A stretch of 64,000 nucleotides of DNA, taken from Talaromyces rugulosus (lineage: Eukaryota; Ascomycota; Eurotiomycetes; Eurotiales; Trichocomaceae). The position numbers were made by a program, and so were the translations under genes. Of this stretch, positions 22,317 to 32,978 are shown one piece after another. A model generated the notes under the pieces. It did not search any database, was not told the DNA's origin, and saw only the letters and a program-made list of their open reading frames with translations. Positions within the stretch are counted from its first letter, which is position 1. The number at the start of each line of letters is the position of its first letter. Location of the stretch: positions 2,108,001 to 2,172,000 of the forward strand of contig NC_049565.1 in assembly GCF_013368755.1 (NCBI RefSeq), given 5' to 3'.

Positions 22317-23554
22317 TCATGACTGCTTGCCACTGGCAGCGTTGGCCGCCTGGACTTCCTCTTCAGAACTCATGATCTGTACTTTGATCGCACCGGTCTT
22401 TGGGTTTGCTGCCGTCTCAAACGCCTTGAGGGCATCGTCGATGGCGAAGCGATGAGTGACCAGCTTCTGCAGGTCAATGACTCCGTTCTTGACCAGCCGG
22501 ATGGCCTTGGGCCACTGGTTGGCGTAGCGGTACTGGTACTGGAGGTCGATCTCCCAGGTACTGAGGCGCATAAAGGGCATCGTCATTTCGTTCTTGCCCA
22601 CACCGATGACAAACACCTTGCCGCCGAATTTGACACTCCAGATGGCCGAGGCGACACTGCTCTCGACACCAGTGCATTCCACGGCAAGGCGGGGACGGAT
22701 GGCATCCACGGCGTCAGCCTTGCCATCGTTCAGGGCATCCAAGATGCCAGCCGCGTTCTCTTCTGGGGTCTTGCCGATTTGCACCTTGTAGGTGCGAACA
22801 TTAGGAGCCAGCTCCTTGGCAAATTTCAATCGGCCCTCGTCAATGTCGGTAATGACAATGGGCGACGCACCAGCAGCCTGGACACAGGCCAAGGTCACCA
22901 AACCAATAGGACCAGCTCCGGTCACAAGCACGGGGTCACCCAGACGCACGTTGGCACGTTCAAGGCCGGCGAGGGCGACACTGAGTGGTTCCAGCAACGC
23001 GCCGTTCTCGAAGCTCATGTCGCCGATCTTGTGGCACCAAATAGCCGGGTGGTTGACGTAGCGACGGAGGAGTCCGTCAACAGGAGGAGTCGACAAGAAC
23101 TCGACGGCCTCGCAACCGTTGTAGCGTCCGGTCAAACAAGGTTCGCACTTGTTGCAGATGATATTGGGCTCAATGGCGACCCGGTCTCCAACATTCAACG
23201 TCTTGACATCTGGGGCGACGGCGAGCACGACACCAGCGGACTCGTGGCCAAGGATGTGATCTCCCGTTACGATCATAGGGCCGATGCAGCCGGCGTGCCA
23301 GAAATGGACATCAGATCTGGGATTGCGCAAGTAGCAAGTTAGTATCAACACCGTAAAATTTCTAGACGGGAGATAAAGGCATACCCGCAGATACCGGTGC
23401 TTCTAATCTCCACGGTCACCTCGCCGGGCTTGAGACCGTCGCCCTTCTGGACCTCCTCTACGGTCGGCTTTGCGTCGGCCAACCACAAATCATGGTTGGG
23501 GTTGGTGTAGACGCCAATGTTAGGCTTGGACGGGGCGATGGTCTCTGTAGCCAT
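22317..23554 (-). CDS. ladA: L-arabinitol 4-dehydrogenase
   Basis: There are two exons, 23554..23385 and 23316..22317 (389 residues), with one 68 bp intron. This is a zinc-dependent medium-chain dehydrogenase: GICGSDVHFW supplies the first zinc ligand, [11 protein letters not shown] the His/Glu ligands, CNKCEPC...C the structural zinc site, and [10 protein letters not shown] the NAD-binding Rossmann turn, followed by ITDIDEGRL whose Asp favours NAD over NADP. The whole sequence closely follows the fungal L-arabinitol 4-dehydrogenase pattern ([13 protein letters not shown] at the N-terminus, [28 protein letters not shown] at the end) rather than xylitol or sorbitol dehydrogenase. The enzyme oxidises L-arabinitol to L-xylulose in the cytosolic L-arabinose catabolic pathway. 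AraR-type sites lie upstream, consistent with arabinose induction. Confidence 0.93.
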
Positions 23555-23932
23555 GGTCGCTGGTCAGGGTAGCAAGACGTGCTGCGAAGACAAAAAAGGC
23601 GACTGGGAGAAATGCGCTATGGTTGCAAAGGCGAGAGAGATGGGCGAGGAGCGGACTTGAATAAATACTACCACTATCAAACTGCGACACTCCAGCGCGG
23701 GCGATTGGTGGAGCTGGTACATCATCTGGACAAGCAGTAGCACCGTGACAATGTCTTGATTGGCCTCAGCAGCGTCTGGAAGAGGGTCCAGCCCACCCAA
23801 GAGGGCAGTCCAATGCATCCATAGTGGGATGTTTTCTTTTTAACCGCCGCAGCGCGGGGAAAGAAAAATTGCTTCTCCCCGTGGAGCCCTGGCTGGGGCC
23901 GCCACCTTTGTGTGTTCCTGGTCGGGTAAATT

Positions 23933-23940
23933 GACTGATG
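23933..23940 (+). promoter_or_regulatory. AraR-like site CGGGTAAA
   Basis: The octamer fits the CGGDTAAW consensus reported for the arabinanolytic regulator AraR, about 380 bp upstream of the ladA start. A single octamer is weak evidence; it gains weight from the second match and the gene's function. Confidence 0.4.
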
Positions 23941-24251
23941 CAAATTGATGCATAAAATACATCATTCTTGCTTGTCTCTATTTCGCTGTGTCTCTTGATC
24001 TTTTGTCTCCTCGTCTGGTCTTCACGAACAGCCTGGCTGGTTGCATGCTGATCGCGGGGCAGCGCCGCCGTGTGTCACTTGACACGCCGCACTGCCAGCG
24101 CATCTATCGATTAGATGGCCGGTAAAATGAGGCACGGCTGGACATGGCCCGCAAGACGGGGGCTCGATGGGCCTTGGAACTTTTGAGGCGCGAAACTGGA
24201 AGCGAGAAAGCGTGGGCGACGTCGAGGACGCTCGGTTGAGTTGAGCCGGTT

Positions 24252-24259
24252 CGGTTAAA
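24252..24259 (+). promoter_or_regulatory. AraR-like site CGGTTAAA
   Basis: Second match to CGGDTAAW, about 700 bp upstream of ladA and in the same orientation as the first. Confidence 0.35.
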
Positions 24260-24639
24260 TTCCGGTGGGCCTAGCGGCTGCGGTCTGATTGGCCGGGCAT
24301 GATCTGTACAATAATACTAAACGAATAGTTAGTAACATGATAATCATTTTAATGTACATGATCTATTAATAATAATGCATCTTATCCGCAACGGCGTGTC
24401 GATCAAGTCTCAGGCCCTCCTAACTATATAAGCATAGACAGCGAGGCCCGGGACGCTTACGTTGCCGGATATCGGCCCAGCAGCACCATGGAGTGGTCCT
24501 GTTTCGAGCAACCATCCGTAAACAACAATGGTCGACTGAGAATAATCAGGAAATGGCTACAAATAACCAGGTCATAGCTAGTGAGAAAATATAGTCTCTT
24601 AGCGAATGGATTCTTCCGTGCCAAGCTCTGGGCTGCGCT

Positions 24640-25610
24640 ATGGCGCCACAAGCCTCAACTGGGGTTGTCAGCCTCGTGCCTACGATAAGAACAGTCTGCC
24701 TCCTTTTCATCCTAGCCATCTTTTCGAGGTCAACTGCAGGCAGTATGCTGTGTTGTGATCAGTTATACATTATCGGCCTATTAAAAACATTGCTTTGGGG
24801 GATCCTCCCGGCTGGTACGGCTCCTGATTTTGTATTTTTATTCTCTCGGGTGTTACTACCACTAACAGAACATTAATTGACAAAAGCTATTACGCAACTT
24901 GTACCCCGCAAGATGGTGTGTGAAATATGAGTAGTCAGGCAGTGCTCGACTGCATGTGTCTCGCAGCGCCGTGGACAGTCGTAAACGGAAGCATCCTCAT
25001 AGTACCCGACCACAACAGCTCTTTCAATTTCCCCAACATCCGAAACATCACCGGCGATTTTGGATCCTACAGCTGGAAATCACTCTCTACACAGGGCTCG
25101 ATTGACCTTCCTGGTCTATAGTCTGTTGGAACTAATATAGATTTCTCTCTTTCGACTCTGCCAAATGCGCCTCTTCCAAAATTGAAGACAGTAACGGGTG
25201 CTGCGGACATAAAAGTCTGAAGTCCTAGCGCCGCCTTGAGATGACTCGAGACGGCGAAACACATGTCTATAACTGGTCATTTTTCCAGGTATATCACGCG
25301 TAGCTCGCGTTATATTACTTATTCTATCTGCAACATGTATAGAAGAAATGACTAATACATACTTACTAGAAGCCTACGACTTGACTCGTTACGCAACGTT
25401 AATGAAAACCCATCTATCTACAACGCGTCCAACTGTCAAGTCCAAACGGCAGAATAAATTCCTCCCCTAGTTTGACAAGGGTCACGGATCATAAGAGTAT
25501 AACCGGATTCAGCTTTGGCACAGTCGGAGGATCAGTAATAATCAATGTCGACTTTCCTCTTCTGGATTTTTCCGCCAATGGCATCTACTTACCTGGTGAG
25601 GTTGCAAGGT
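24640..25610 (+). pseudogene. Decayed Sps2/Ecm33-like GPI wall-protein gene
   Basis: An intact ATG and signal peptide (TVCLLFILAIFSRSTAG) open the region, but the coding capacity then breaks up. A frame at about 24890-25220 reads as a receptor-L/Ecm33-like repeat (YYATCTPQDGV, SSQAVLDC, NSSFNFPNIRNITGDFG, GSIDLPGL, SVGTNIDFSLSTLP, LKTVTGAADIKV) but is cut by TGA after DGV, TAG after DLPGL and TGA after DIKV, none of which can be removed by an intron of normal size. A further similar piece (SLTRVTDHKSITGFSFGTVGGS) lies at about 25470-25610. The family's members are GPI-anchored proteins of the fungal cell wall. Family naming is by pattern only and moderately sure; the presence of decay is clearer. 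Confidence 0.55.
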
Positions 25611-26172
25611 AATACCTATTTCGCTCTAGGCCTAAAGATTTTATGGTATGTCAATAGCCACTAGTATATATGCTGATAAATATTAGTATCTCAATGCTAA
25701 ACATGCTGGACATTATCGAAACACTCCTAGTCAATACAACCGTGCCGCCGGACGTCAACCTCCCGAATGGCATTCAATTATTTGGGAAAATTGCCATGTC
25801 AAAACTGTTTCATGAGACTTCTAGTGCTACGTTCCTATTCAAACACATAAGAAAGATTGAAACACCTATAAAAACACTCAAAAGTAGACTGTAGAGCAAG
25901 AACAATTTCCTTCAGTTTCAGGAAATCAGGTGTACGCAGTCCACCAACTGGGTGGCGCTCCAAGACCGTGGAATAATGGCCCACCAGTGACAGGCTCATA
26001 ATAATGTACAGTATCACTAGCGGATATAATGATCTTCCCGCGGATAATATCCTTCAAAATATCCATATTTAAGGGTATGCGATAATCAATTGACGCTGGG
26101 AAGTATGTATATTTCCGGCCAGCCGGCAGAATTGCTCAAAGTGACAATTTTTCACTTTCCCGTGCTATGTAT

Positions 26173-26258
26173 GGCCCTGTGGTGTAGTGGTAGCACGTCA
26201 GCCTCCGGTAGTGATTATTGTCTGCTGAAGATCTAGGGTTCGAGCCCCTACAGGGTCG
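26173..26258 (+). tRNA. tRNA-Arg (anticodon CCG) with a 14-nt intron
   Basis: A full cloverleaf folds. The acceptor stem is GGCCCTG/CAGGGTC with one G-U pair, the D stem GTGT/GCAC, the anticodon stem TCAGC/GCTGA, and the T arm TAGGG-TTCGAGC-CCCTA. The anticodon CCG is at 26205-26207, and an intron occupies 26209-26222, directly after position 37, the usual eukaryotic place. The internal A box (TGTAGTGGTAG region) and B box (GGTTCGAGCC) are present. The discriminator base is G. Confidence 0.93.
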
Positions 26259-26261
26259 TTC

Positions 26262-26269
26262 TTTTTTTT
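26262..26269 (+). terminator. RNA polymerase III terminator
   Basis: A run of eight T begins four bases after the tRNA, the standard Pol III stop signal. Confidence 0.85.
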
Positions 26270-26420
26270 GCTGCGGCTATACACATTATAGAACATTTTA
26301 ATAGTTCATGTTGTCTTTTTTTTAAATAAATTTTCCGATATATTTCATAGCAATGGCTAGTTAAGAACTTCCCGAAAAAGAAGAGTATGAACAGACTGCT
26401 GTATAGATAGAAATGAGAAA

Positions 26421-27821
26421 TCACTCTCTTAATCTCCGCTCCTCCTTCTCTGCCATCTTCCTGTGCACAAACTCATCAATACCATTTCTCTCCTCCTCAG
26501 TCAGAAGCTGAAACCTATCTTCCAAGTCCCCCTCCCCAAAAAACCGCCTATCAATCTTCGCCCAATACAGCATATCAAAAGCCCAACTCCTTCTCGCGGC
26601 ATAGCACACCCAAAAGTCCCCCGTCTGCCAGCTCTCGCGCATACGCTGCGAAAGACAGTCATCTTCAGACATAATTCCGCGTTTTATGGACTCTGTCTCG
26701 CGCTTTTCTATTTCTTCTAGAAACACTGTCAGGCGTTTCTCGTACACCCGTGTCCAGTCATCCAGGCCCGCTTCTCAGTACTCCGGACGCTCGAGCAGTA
26801 GCCATGCCGGAGGACTATACGCAAACTCTGCTGGCGCAGTATACGCAAACTCCCAATCAATCGCGCCCACAACTTTGTACCCATATTCCGAATTTGCGAG
26901 AACGTTCGTGGGCCGGAAATCATCACAGACGAGTTTGAAAGGCCCGTTGTCGTACGAGCACAACCGGTTTTCGCGTGCTAGTTTGCGGAATAAGCATCGC
27001 GCAATGTATTTGCGTCGACAATCTTCAGCGGAGTCAATAGCGTCATTGCGTTGGATAGATAAATGAGTCATGTTCATTTCTGCCAGGGCTAGGAAATACG
27101 CCGATGCAGTCTTGAACGTCGTCTGCGGTAGAAGATGCGCCGGGAAATCGGCTAGTTGGACGAGTTCGTTCATGTTTATGGTTAGAGGACGGTGGCTGGC
27201 GACCCATTCATCATCGAAATCGCCCTCTTCATTGTTTGTGATGCTGCCGATTTGGTCAAATGATTTTCTCGAAAATTGGAGAAGGATATCGGCCATGTCG
27301 CTGTACACTGATCGAAGCCGGTCTTCATCAATATCTGGGTCTAGAACACACCGCTCTTCCACGCTCAGACTAGGGGTGTTGAGAGCATCGCCCATATCAG
27401 CGTCATTCTCGATATACTCCATCACAATGAATGGACCAAGCCCCGCTAGACTTTCTTCAGTCATTCCATAATGCAGCACATGCGGGACACGTATACTAGT
27501 ATGACGTTCAATAAACCGCATAACAGAGACCTCTCTCTTGACTTTTTCTTCAGCAAACACTGAAATTCCCGGAATGGGGAAACGTATGATCGCAGAGCCT
27601 CCATCGCGAAACTTCATGCGGAATATCAGATTAAATGCCCCTTTTTGTGGACTGAAAAGTTCATCGGGAGGGCCACGCCTGTGTTTGACGATAAAGTCTC
27701 CGATTTTTCGAAATACGTCTTTGTTGAAGAGCTTCTTTTTCCAGGCGGCGTAGATGGCGTCGCTTCGGTCCCATGCGACGTCGTCGAATTTCATGCGCGA
27801 AGCTGGGAGGATGGGTTCCAT
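26421..27821 (-). pseudogene. Aminoglycoside-phosphotransferase-like kinase interrupted by an in-frame TGA
   Basis: One long exon encodes an APH/choline-kinase-like protein typical of expanded fungal families: FNLIFRMKFRDGGSAIIRFP for the nucleotide loop, VMEYIEN for the hinge, LVCDDFRPTNVLAN in place of the catalytic HxDxxxxN loop (CDDFRPTNV), and GAIDWEFAYTAP for the metal-binding IDWE. After ERPEY a TGA occurs (26777-26775), yet the same frame continues for 118 residues with normal family character (EAGLDDWTRVYEKRLTVFLE...) to a stop at 26421. Family members have Trp at the TGA place, so TGG to TGA is the simplest reading. No intron with matching phase removes it. A 348-residue truncated kinase with the full catalytic core could still be made. 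Confidence 0.75.
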
Positions 27822-28354
27822 TATTGGAAAATATTGACAGTTGCAGCAAAGGACTTTCAGTCCATCAATCTACAGTGTATCCTCTGGCACGAACGGAGAA
27901 TAAACTCAGAAACCTTATACGGTTGAAGAAAGGGGAAGATAGATGGATGTTCTTTGTACTACTAGTTGACATGTACTACATGTACAAGCGCTAACTCAAA
28001 TTGGGCTATTTCAACATTTTGAACGGTGTATGCACAAATTGTGAAACATGGATTCTAATTAATAATTGAAAAATCCCACTAAACTTGATATTTAATTCAA
28101 TAGCTTCTATTATTATTGTTGCCATATATGACTAAAAAAAACTCAACGCTAGCGAATAAACAGCCAAAATAACCCAGTTCCCTTGCTCCGCATCGCATCA
28201 GATATACATCTAGTATGATTTGCAATATTATTATGAACAGACCGCCAAGGAAAGTGTACGGATAGAACCGAGAAGACATTCAATCACGTAGAATGCATCA
28301 GACGCGCCTGATATATGTACATATTTTTATAAAAGAAGAACGCTATGAGATAAT
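27822..28354. other. Intergenic, AT-rich
   Basis: Lies between the kinase-like gene's start and the Crh-type gene's stop. No supported gene or repeat. Confidence 0.5.
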
Positions 28355-29643
28355 CTACAGAACGTAAGCAACAATGGCAGCGACGAAGCCGTAAAGGGCG
28401 ACGACGGAGCCAGAGGTGCTGATGCTAGAGACGGCACCGTTGGTGGGAGCTGGGGCAGTGGAGCTGGTCGGGGTGCCCGGGGTGCCAGAGGCACCAGGAG
28501 TAGTAGGGCCACCGGGAACAGCAGTAGAGCTGGGAGTGGTAACAGCAGTGGTAAAGGTGGAGGTCGAGCCGCCGGTAGAACCGCCACCAGGGGCGGTAGC
28601 AGTGCCAGTGGGAGTGCCAGTGGCAGTTCCAGTTCCAGTTTCAGTGCCAGTGCTGCCGGCGCCGGTGGTAGTGGTGGGCTTGGTAGTGGTGCCAGGCTCG
28701 GTGGTGGTAGTGTGCACACTGGTGGTGGTGGTGTGAGGAACAGTAGTGGTAGTGTGGTGAGCAGAGGTAGTAGTGGTGTCGGGAGAGCCAGCACCGCTAA
28801 TCTTGATGCTGTCGGCGGAACCGCTGTTGTCACCGTAGGTGTAGGAAGATCCAGGGTTGGCGTTCTTGATGGTGACAGACTCAATGTACATGGTGAAGGG
28901 ACCCTTGGTGAAGTCGGTGACACCGCCAGCCCATTCGATAGTGCCCTCGGGCTCGGTAGGGTCACCACCAGCCCAGATACCGATTCTCAGGGTCATGGGA
29001 GTCTGAGGGAAGTAGTCACCAGCAGCGGCGGCGGTGAGGGTGCGAACAACGCTGCCATCAACGGACCAGGTGATGGCGTCCTTTTGCCAGTCGATGGTGT
29101 AGGTGTGAGTCTGGGTCTGGGGCGAGTCGACGTTGGGGTAGGTAGCACGGTCGTAAGTCTCGGTGTTTCCTTTGCCAAAGTAGTTGGTCTCAATGGTGGT
29201 AGTCTGACCACCAAGGGCCTCCCAGTCGATTTCGTCCAAGTCATCAGACTCGAGCACAATGCTGCTGACAATGCCGGTACCGGGAGCGGCCTGCATCTTG
29301 ACCTCGGCAGTGCCGAAGAAGAAGTAGTCCTTGGTCTGGATGGTTGGGGAATCACCGTGCTTGGCAACGGTGAAGCCAGCGCCCTGGTCGTTGTAGGTGA
29401 TCTCACCGTTGGTAACGGTCCAGTCGTCGGAAGCACCGGCAGTGAAGTCGGAGCTCAAGGTAGCACCCATGCCAGAGTCCTCGGGGCAGGCTGCATCAGG
29501 TCAGTGGGCTTGATCGGCGACAGAAGGCACAGTATCAACTTACTCTTTTCAAGCGGGTTGCAGGTGGTGGAGGTCTGGGCAGAGACCATGGGCATGGCTG
29601 CGGCGAGCAGCACGGCTGCCGACTTGATGAGAGTGGAATGCAT
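28355..29643 (-). CDS. Crh-type GPI-anchored GH16 chitin-glucan transglycosylase
   Basis: There are two exons, 29643..29544 and 29490..28355 (411 residues), with a 53 bp intron. A signal peptide (AAVLLAAAMPMVSA) is followed by Cys-containing NPLEKTCPEDSGMG and a GH16 jelly-roll with the catalytic motif DEIDWEALG (two acidic residues flanking DW) near residue 120. ETNYFGKG, YTIDWQKDAITWSVDG and RIGIWAGGD follow, as in Crh1/Crh2 of yeast and Crf1 of Aspergillus. From about residue 275 the protein turns into a long Thr/Ser/Gly/Pro stalk, ending in a hydrophobic tail after SSISTSG that fits a GPI-anchor signal. It would link chitin to beta-glucan in the cell wall. The symbol is left empty because fungi carry several paralogues. 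The stalk creates long but meaningless frames on the other strand. Confidence 0.93.
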
Positions 29644-31286
29644 CTTGGGAATGATCCTTGTTCGGTGAATTCCGCGAGCGAAAGCAAGTCCGATATCTGT
29701 ATAGCGAGGGAGAAATCGGATAACGTCACAAGAGTTCTATGGCAGTATAGAACGGTAAACAACACAAAACCAGTACAAGCGACAGTGAGGATGATGTGGC
29801 ACACAGTGGGAGAAGAAGGAGGAAGAGGAGGAGGAGATGCAAGTCAGAGAGACAGTGGGAAGCGGAGTTTATATCGCGCGGGCAAGAGAGAGACGGCGAG
29901 AGAGAGAGGCTGACTCCCCACAGGGCAGGCGGGCCCCAACCACCAACCACCAACCACCAGCGCACCTGCCCCGTTAGTTCGGCTGGTTCTTGCAGGCTGT
30001 TGGATGATGACTGGACGCGAAACAGGCACAGCAGAATTTCAATCCAGAGCAGGAAGGAGCGTGGCAACGCTCTGCTGCGCCGGTGGGGTCTTTCCGTTTT
30101 GGGCAGTGGAGGCCAGGGGGGCCCGCCGCGCTAGCGCGTTCTGGGCCTAGCATCGATCACGCTAGTGCGCTTCTATTTTTGCTCGGGCCGATTTTCAGGG
30201 GAGTTGCTTTTTTGCCCTCCAGCCACCAGGCAGTCCTTGCAGAGTAGAGACACACCGGCCATTCTATTCTACTATCTGTACGGAATATTCAAAAAAAAAA
30301 AATATGAGACAATAGCAATAGCAATAGCAATAGCAATAGCAATAGTATTAATTAGTACGTAACCACTGGCTATGCTTCGTAAGTATAGTACCTAATAGAT
30401 ACTCTCCAATGTCTCACTGGACTCATGGGCTCGACTGCGGGGCCACCCTGTTATCGCGGCCAATCACCGCTGTCCAACGCGTGGCCCTCGGCTGCCGGGC
30501 CAATGGCACGGGCAGCTGTGGGGCCCACGCTGACACGGCGCCAAGCCGGCCGCGCCCACAGGTTGCAGCGGCGCCGTCACCAGGTTGCACCTCCTCCGCT
30601 GCCTGTCACAATGTTGTGTGTCAGTGCTGGCGCGAACGACGGGGGCCAGTCATCGGCCGATAGCACTGCGATAACATGGCGATCATTGTCGTCCATGAAG
30701 TCACCGGCCCAGTGTTTCACATTTTGATCGACCACCTCACCTCCACCTCCATCCACCTTTGCAAGTTGTCGCCGCTTATCCGCGTCGCTCAAGGCAACCA
30801 GCGCCCACCGCAGTTTGCGCGCTCGGCATTGTGCTCTTGGCCAGCTGAACGACTCAGGCCAGCAGCAAGCGCTGCAGCTAGTTCTCAATAGCTTCAAGCC
30901 TTGTTTCTCCTTAGCTTGCGGCTTAACCACGGTTTGGGCCTAGCGAGAGCCTCGGATGCGAGCCCAGCAAAGCTGCCAAGCGAGGGGAGCGCCAGCACCA
31001 GCCAATCAGTGCCCCCGCGTCGGTGTCTCGCTACCAATGCCGAAACAATGTCTTTATTATTGAAAGGCTGGTTCTACTCCGTATGTCTCATGGCCAACGG
31101 TCGCGCTGCGTGTGGCGCCGCAGCACTGGGTTTATTTTTGCATTTGTCTGACGCGGTCTCACCCCAGCCCGACCAGTTGAGCTGATTGTCGCGCTGACCG
31201 CCATTGCCCCAGAAACAGGACTCCGACCCAAGCCAAGCCAAGCATTTATTAATAATGGTTTCAGACATGTCTCTCTAGATATAACC
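29644..31286. other. Intergenic region with microsatellite and GC-rich segment
   Basis: Upstream of the Crh-type gene. It includes a purine-rich tract (about 29815-29910), an A13-type run (about 30289-30301), a hexanucleotide microsatellite at 30311-30345 and a GC-rich segment (about 30430-31200) with overlapping short frames on both strands. None of those frames shows a domain, signal peptide or splice-linked continuation, so no gene is called. Confidence 0.45.
30311..30345. repeat. Microsatellite (AATAGC)x5 plus AATAG
   Basis: Five perfect copies of AATAGC followed by a partial one. It is intergenic and probably length-variable between strains. Confidence 0.9.
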
Positions 31287-32978
31287 TCACGTCCACTCAA
31301 AACGCTCGCTTATAGTCACCCGCTCTAGCGCCTCCGTCGTCCAGTCCCGATATCCGCACGCTGCGGCCGGCCACTGCAGCAGCCGCAGAATCTCACGGTT
31401 GCTGCTGTTCTCTTCCAGATACATGCAAATCGCCTGGCACTCGGGCACAATGCGCGCATGAATCCACACCTGGTACGATGCCGTCGCGCACATGAGCGCC
31501 ATCCACCAGCTCAAAATGAGCAGCGCACGTTCGTCGTTGACGCGCAACAGCGTGATGAACTCGGGCAGAATCTGGCCCATCCACGACACGAAGATGTTGT
31601 AGTTGGCTAGCTGGTCAAAGGGCTCGAGGGTCAGCATGCGGCTCAGCAGCTGGATGTGCCAGTGGTATGGATTTGTTTCCGGGGTCGTGCTGTCGTCGAT
31701 TTCGCACAAATCAGCCAGCGCCTCGTGCATGTCGACACGACCGGCCACTTCTGTTTGGAATGGCTTGAGTTGATCGCCCGATTCTTGGAACGGTTCTCCC
31801 CAAATACTGCCTGCGATGAATGGCCGCGTCAATTGAATCAGACAGCGCAGACCCCCTTGCAGCGCCAGCCAGTTCAGGTCCGCTGGGTTGCGCGTGAACA
31901 CCCACGAATCCTGTGGCTTAAACCCCACAGGCAACAGTGTATTCATGCCCATCAGGATGCAGCTGCCCAGGAGCGCGTCTGTATTATGCGGTCCAATCAC
32001 TGTCTGAATCTCGCCTTGGTACAGCTGGATAGCGCGCTGCCAGTGGAAAGCTTCTTGCACGCGCCGATACTTGTTGCCCGCCCGAGTGTGATTCAAGTGG
32101 AGATACGATGCCGCCAACACCGTATGCATCAGATGTGCGTTCTATTTACCTTTATCAGTCTTATATTCTTCACAAAAAAAAAAAAAAAAAAAAAGAGGGG
32201 AAAAAGGGTAACCCACTCCAAACGCAGTCCGAATCAGGCCCGTCTTCATAGTATTTTTCATCTTAGCATCCGGAATAGCCTCTGTGCTTCGCGTGATAAA
32301 ATTGTGCAATACGCTCAAATTCATCAGCTGCGAGGACAGATCACCAACCCCGAGTAGGTACATTCTGTCACCATAGCCCAGCTGTTCATTATCAAGGCCA
32401 ACAATCTGCGCTATCGAGCGCTCAACAATTGTAAGTGACATGCTGCTAGCTGCCATATCCGGCGAGCTGTTGCTCAATAATACCATCTGGAGATCCTCCG
32501 GTGAACTAATAGTACCGTCCGAGTCTGACGAACTCGAGCTCGAATTTGAAATAGATGCATCAGACGAGAAATCACATGTAACTCCGTATTTTAAACAGCG
32601 TGTACATTCTGGTTTTGTCTCGTCGCACTGATCATGAAGTCAATATACTACTTTTATTCTTTTGGAAATATATATATTACGAGGAAAAATAAAAATTACC
32701 TTGACTCTCCTCTTCTTGCAGTTCCCACACCCTAGTCGCGATTTCCGATGACTCCGTCGCGAATGAAAGACATGTTCTTCCTCCGTCATAGACGAAGACG
32801 CAGGCGTAGCAGACTGCGTAAGCTGGAAATTTGTCTGCTGTGCATGCTTTATCGTGTCATGTTGTTTATTATTTGTATTCTTATTCTGTTTGATTCGGAA
32901 GACACCCTGAAACTGTGCTGCCGGCTGTTGCTGTTTCTTGGGTCTGGTTGCCAGGTTTGGGCCGATTAGGGATGGCAT
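31287..32978 (-). CDS. Zn2Cys6 transcription factor (Upc2/Sut1-like zinc cluster)
   Basis: There are three exons, 32978..32700, 32627..32217 and 32141..31287 (514 residues), all in phase 0; introns are 72 and 75 bp. The zinc cluster is split by the first intron: SRLGCGNCKKRRVK then CDETKPECTRCLKYGVTC (about residues 84-111). A Ser-rich linker leads to an alpha-helical regulatory domain without the classic middle-homology motif, with MHTVLAASYLHLNH, GMNTLLP and a C-terminal ACGYRDWTTEALERV; this layout is that of the sterol-regulator-like Zn2Cys6 proteins with a PF11951-type domain. The second intron carries a 21-base A run on the plus strand (32174-32194). Target genes are unknown. Confidence 0.87.

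Larger units (their letters stand above)
23555..24639. promoter_or_regulatory. Upstream region of ladA
   Basis: About 1 kb without a gene. It holds two octamers matching the AraR-type consensus CGGDTAAW (23933-23940 and 24252-24259), several GC-rich patches and, further out, an AT-rich segment at about 24300-24380. Confidence 0.5.

Noticed and set aside
22452..23342. 296-codon open frame on the plus strand opposite ladA
   Set aside because: It mirrors the ladA exon, has no domain character, and exists because of the high GC third positions of the sense gene.
26775..26777. TGA in the APH-like kinase as a selenocysteine codon
   Set aside because: Ascomycete fungi of this type are not known to have the selenocysteine machinery, and relatives have Trp there.
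28416..29668. Long open frames on both strands over the Crh-type gene
   Set aside because: They are products of the Thr/Ser/Gly codon repeats in the stalk; only the minus-strand frame has a signal peptide, GH16 motif and GPI tail.
30409..31185. Several overlapping frames in a GC-rich intergenic segment
   Set aside because: None has domains, signal sequence, splice-linked continuation or consistent codon character; they occur on both strands at once.
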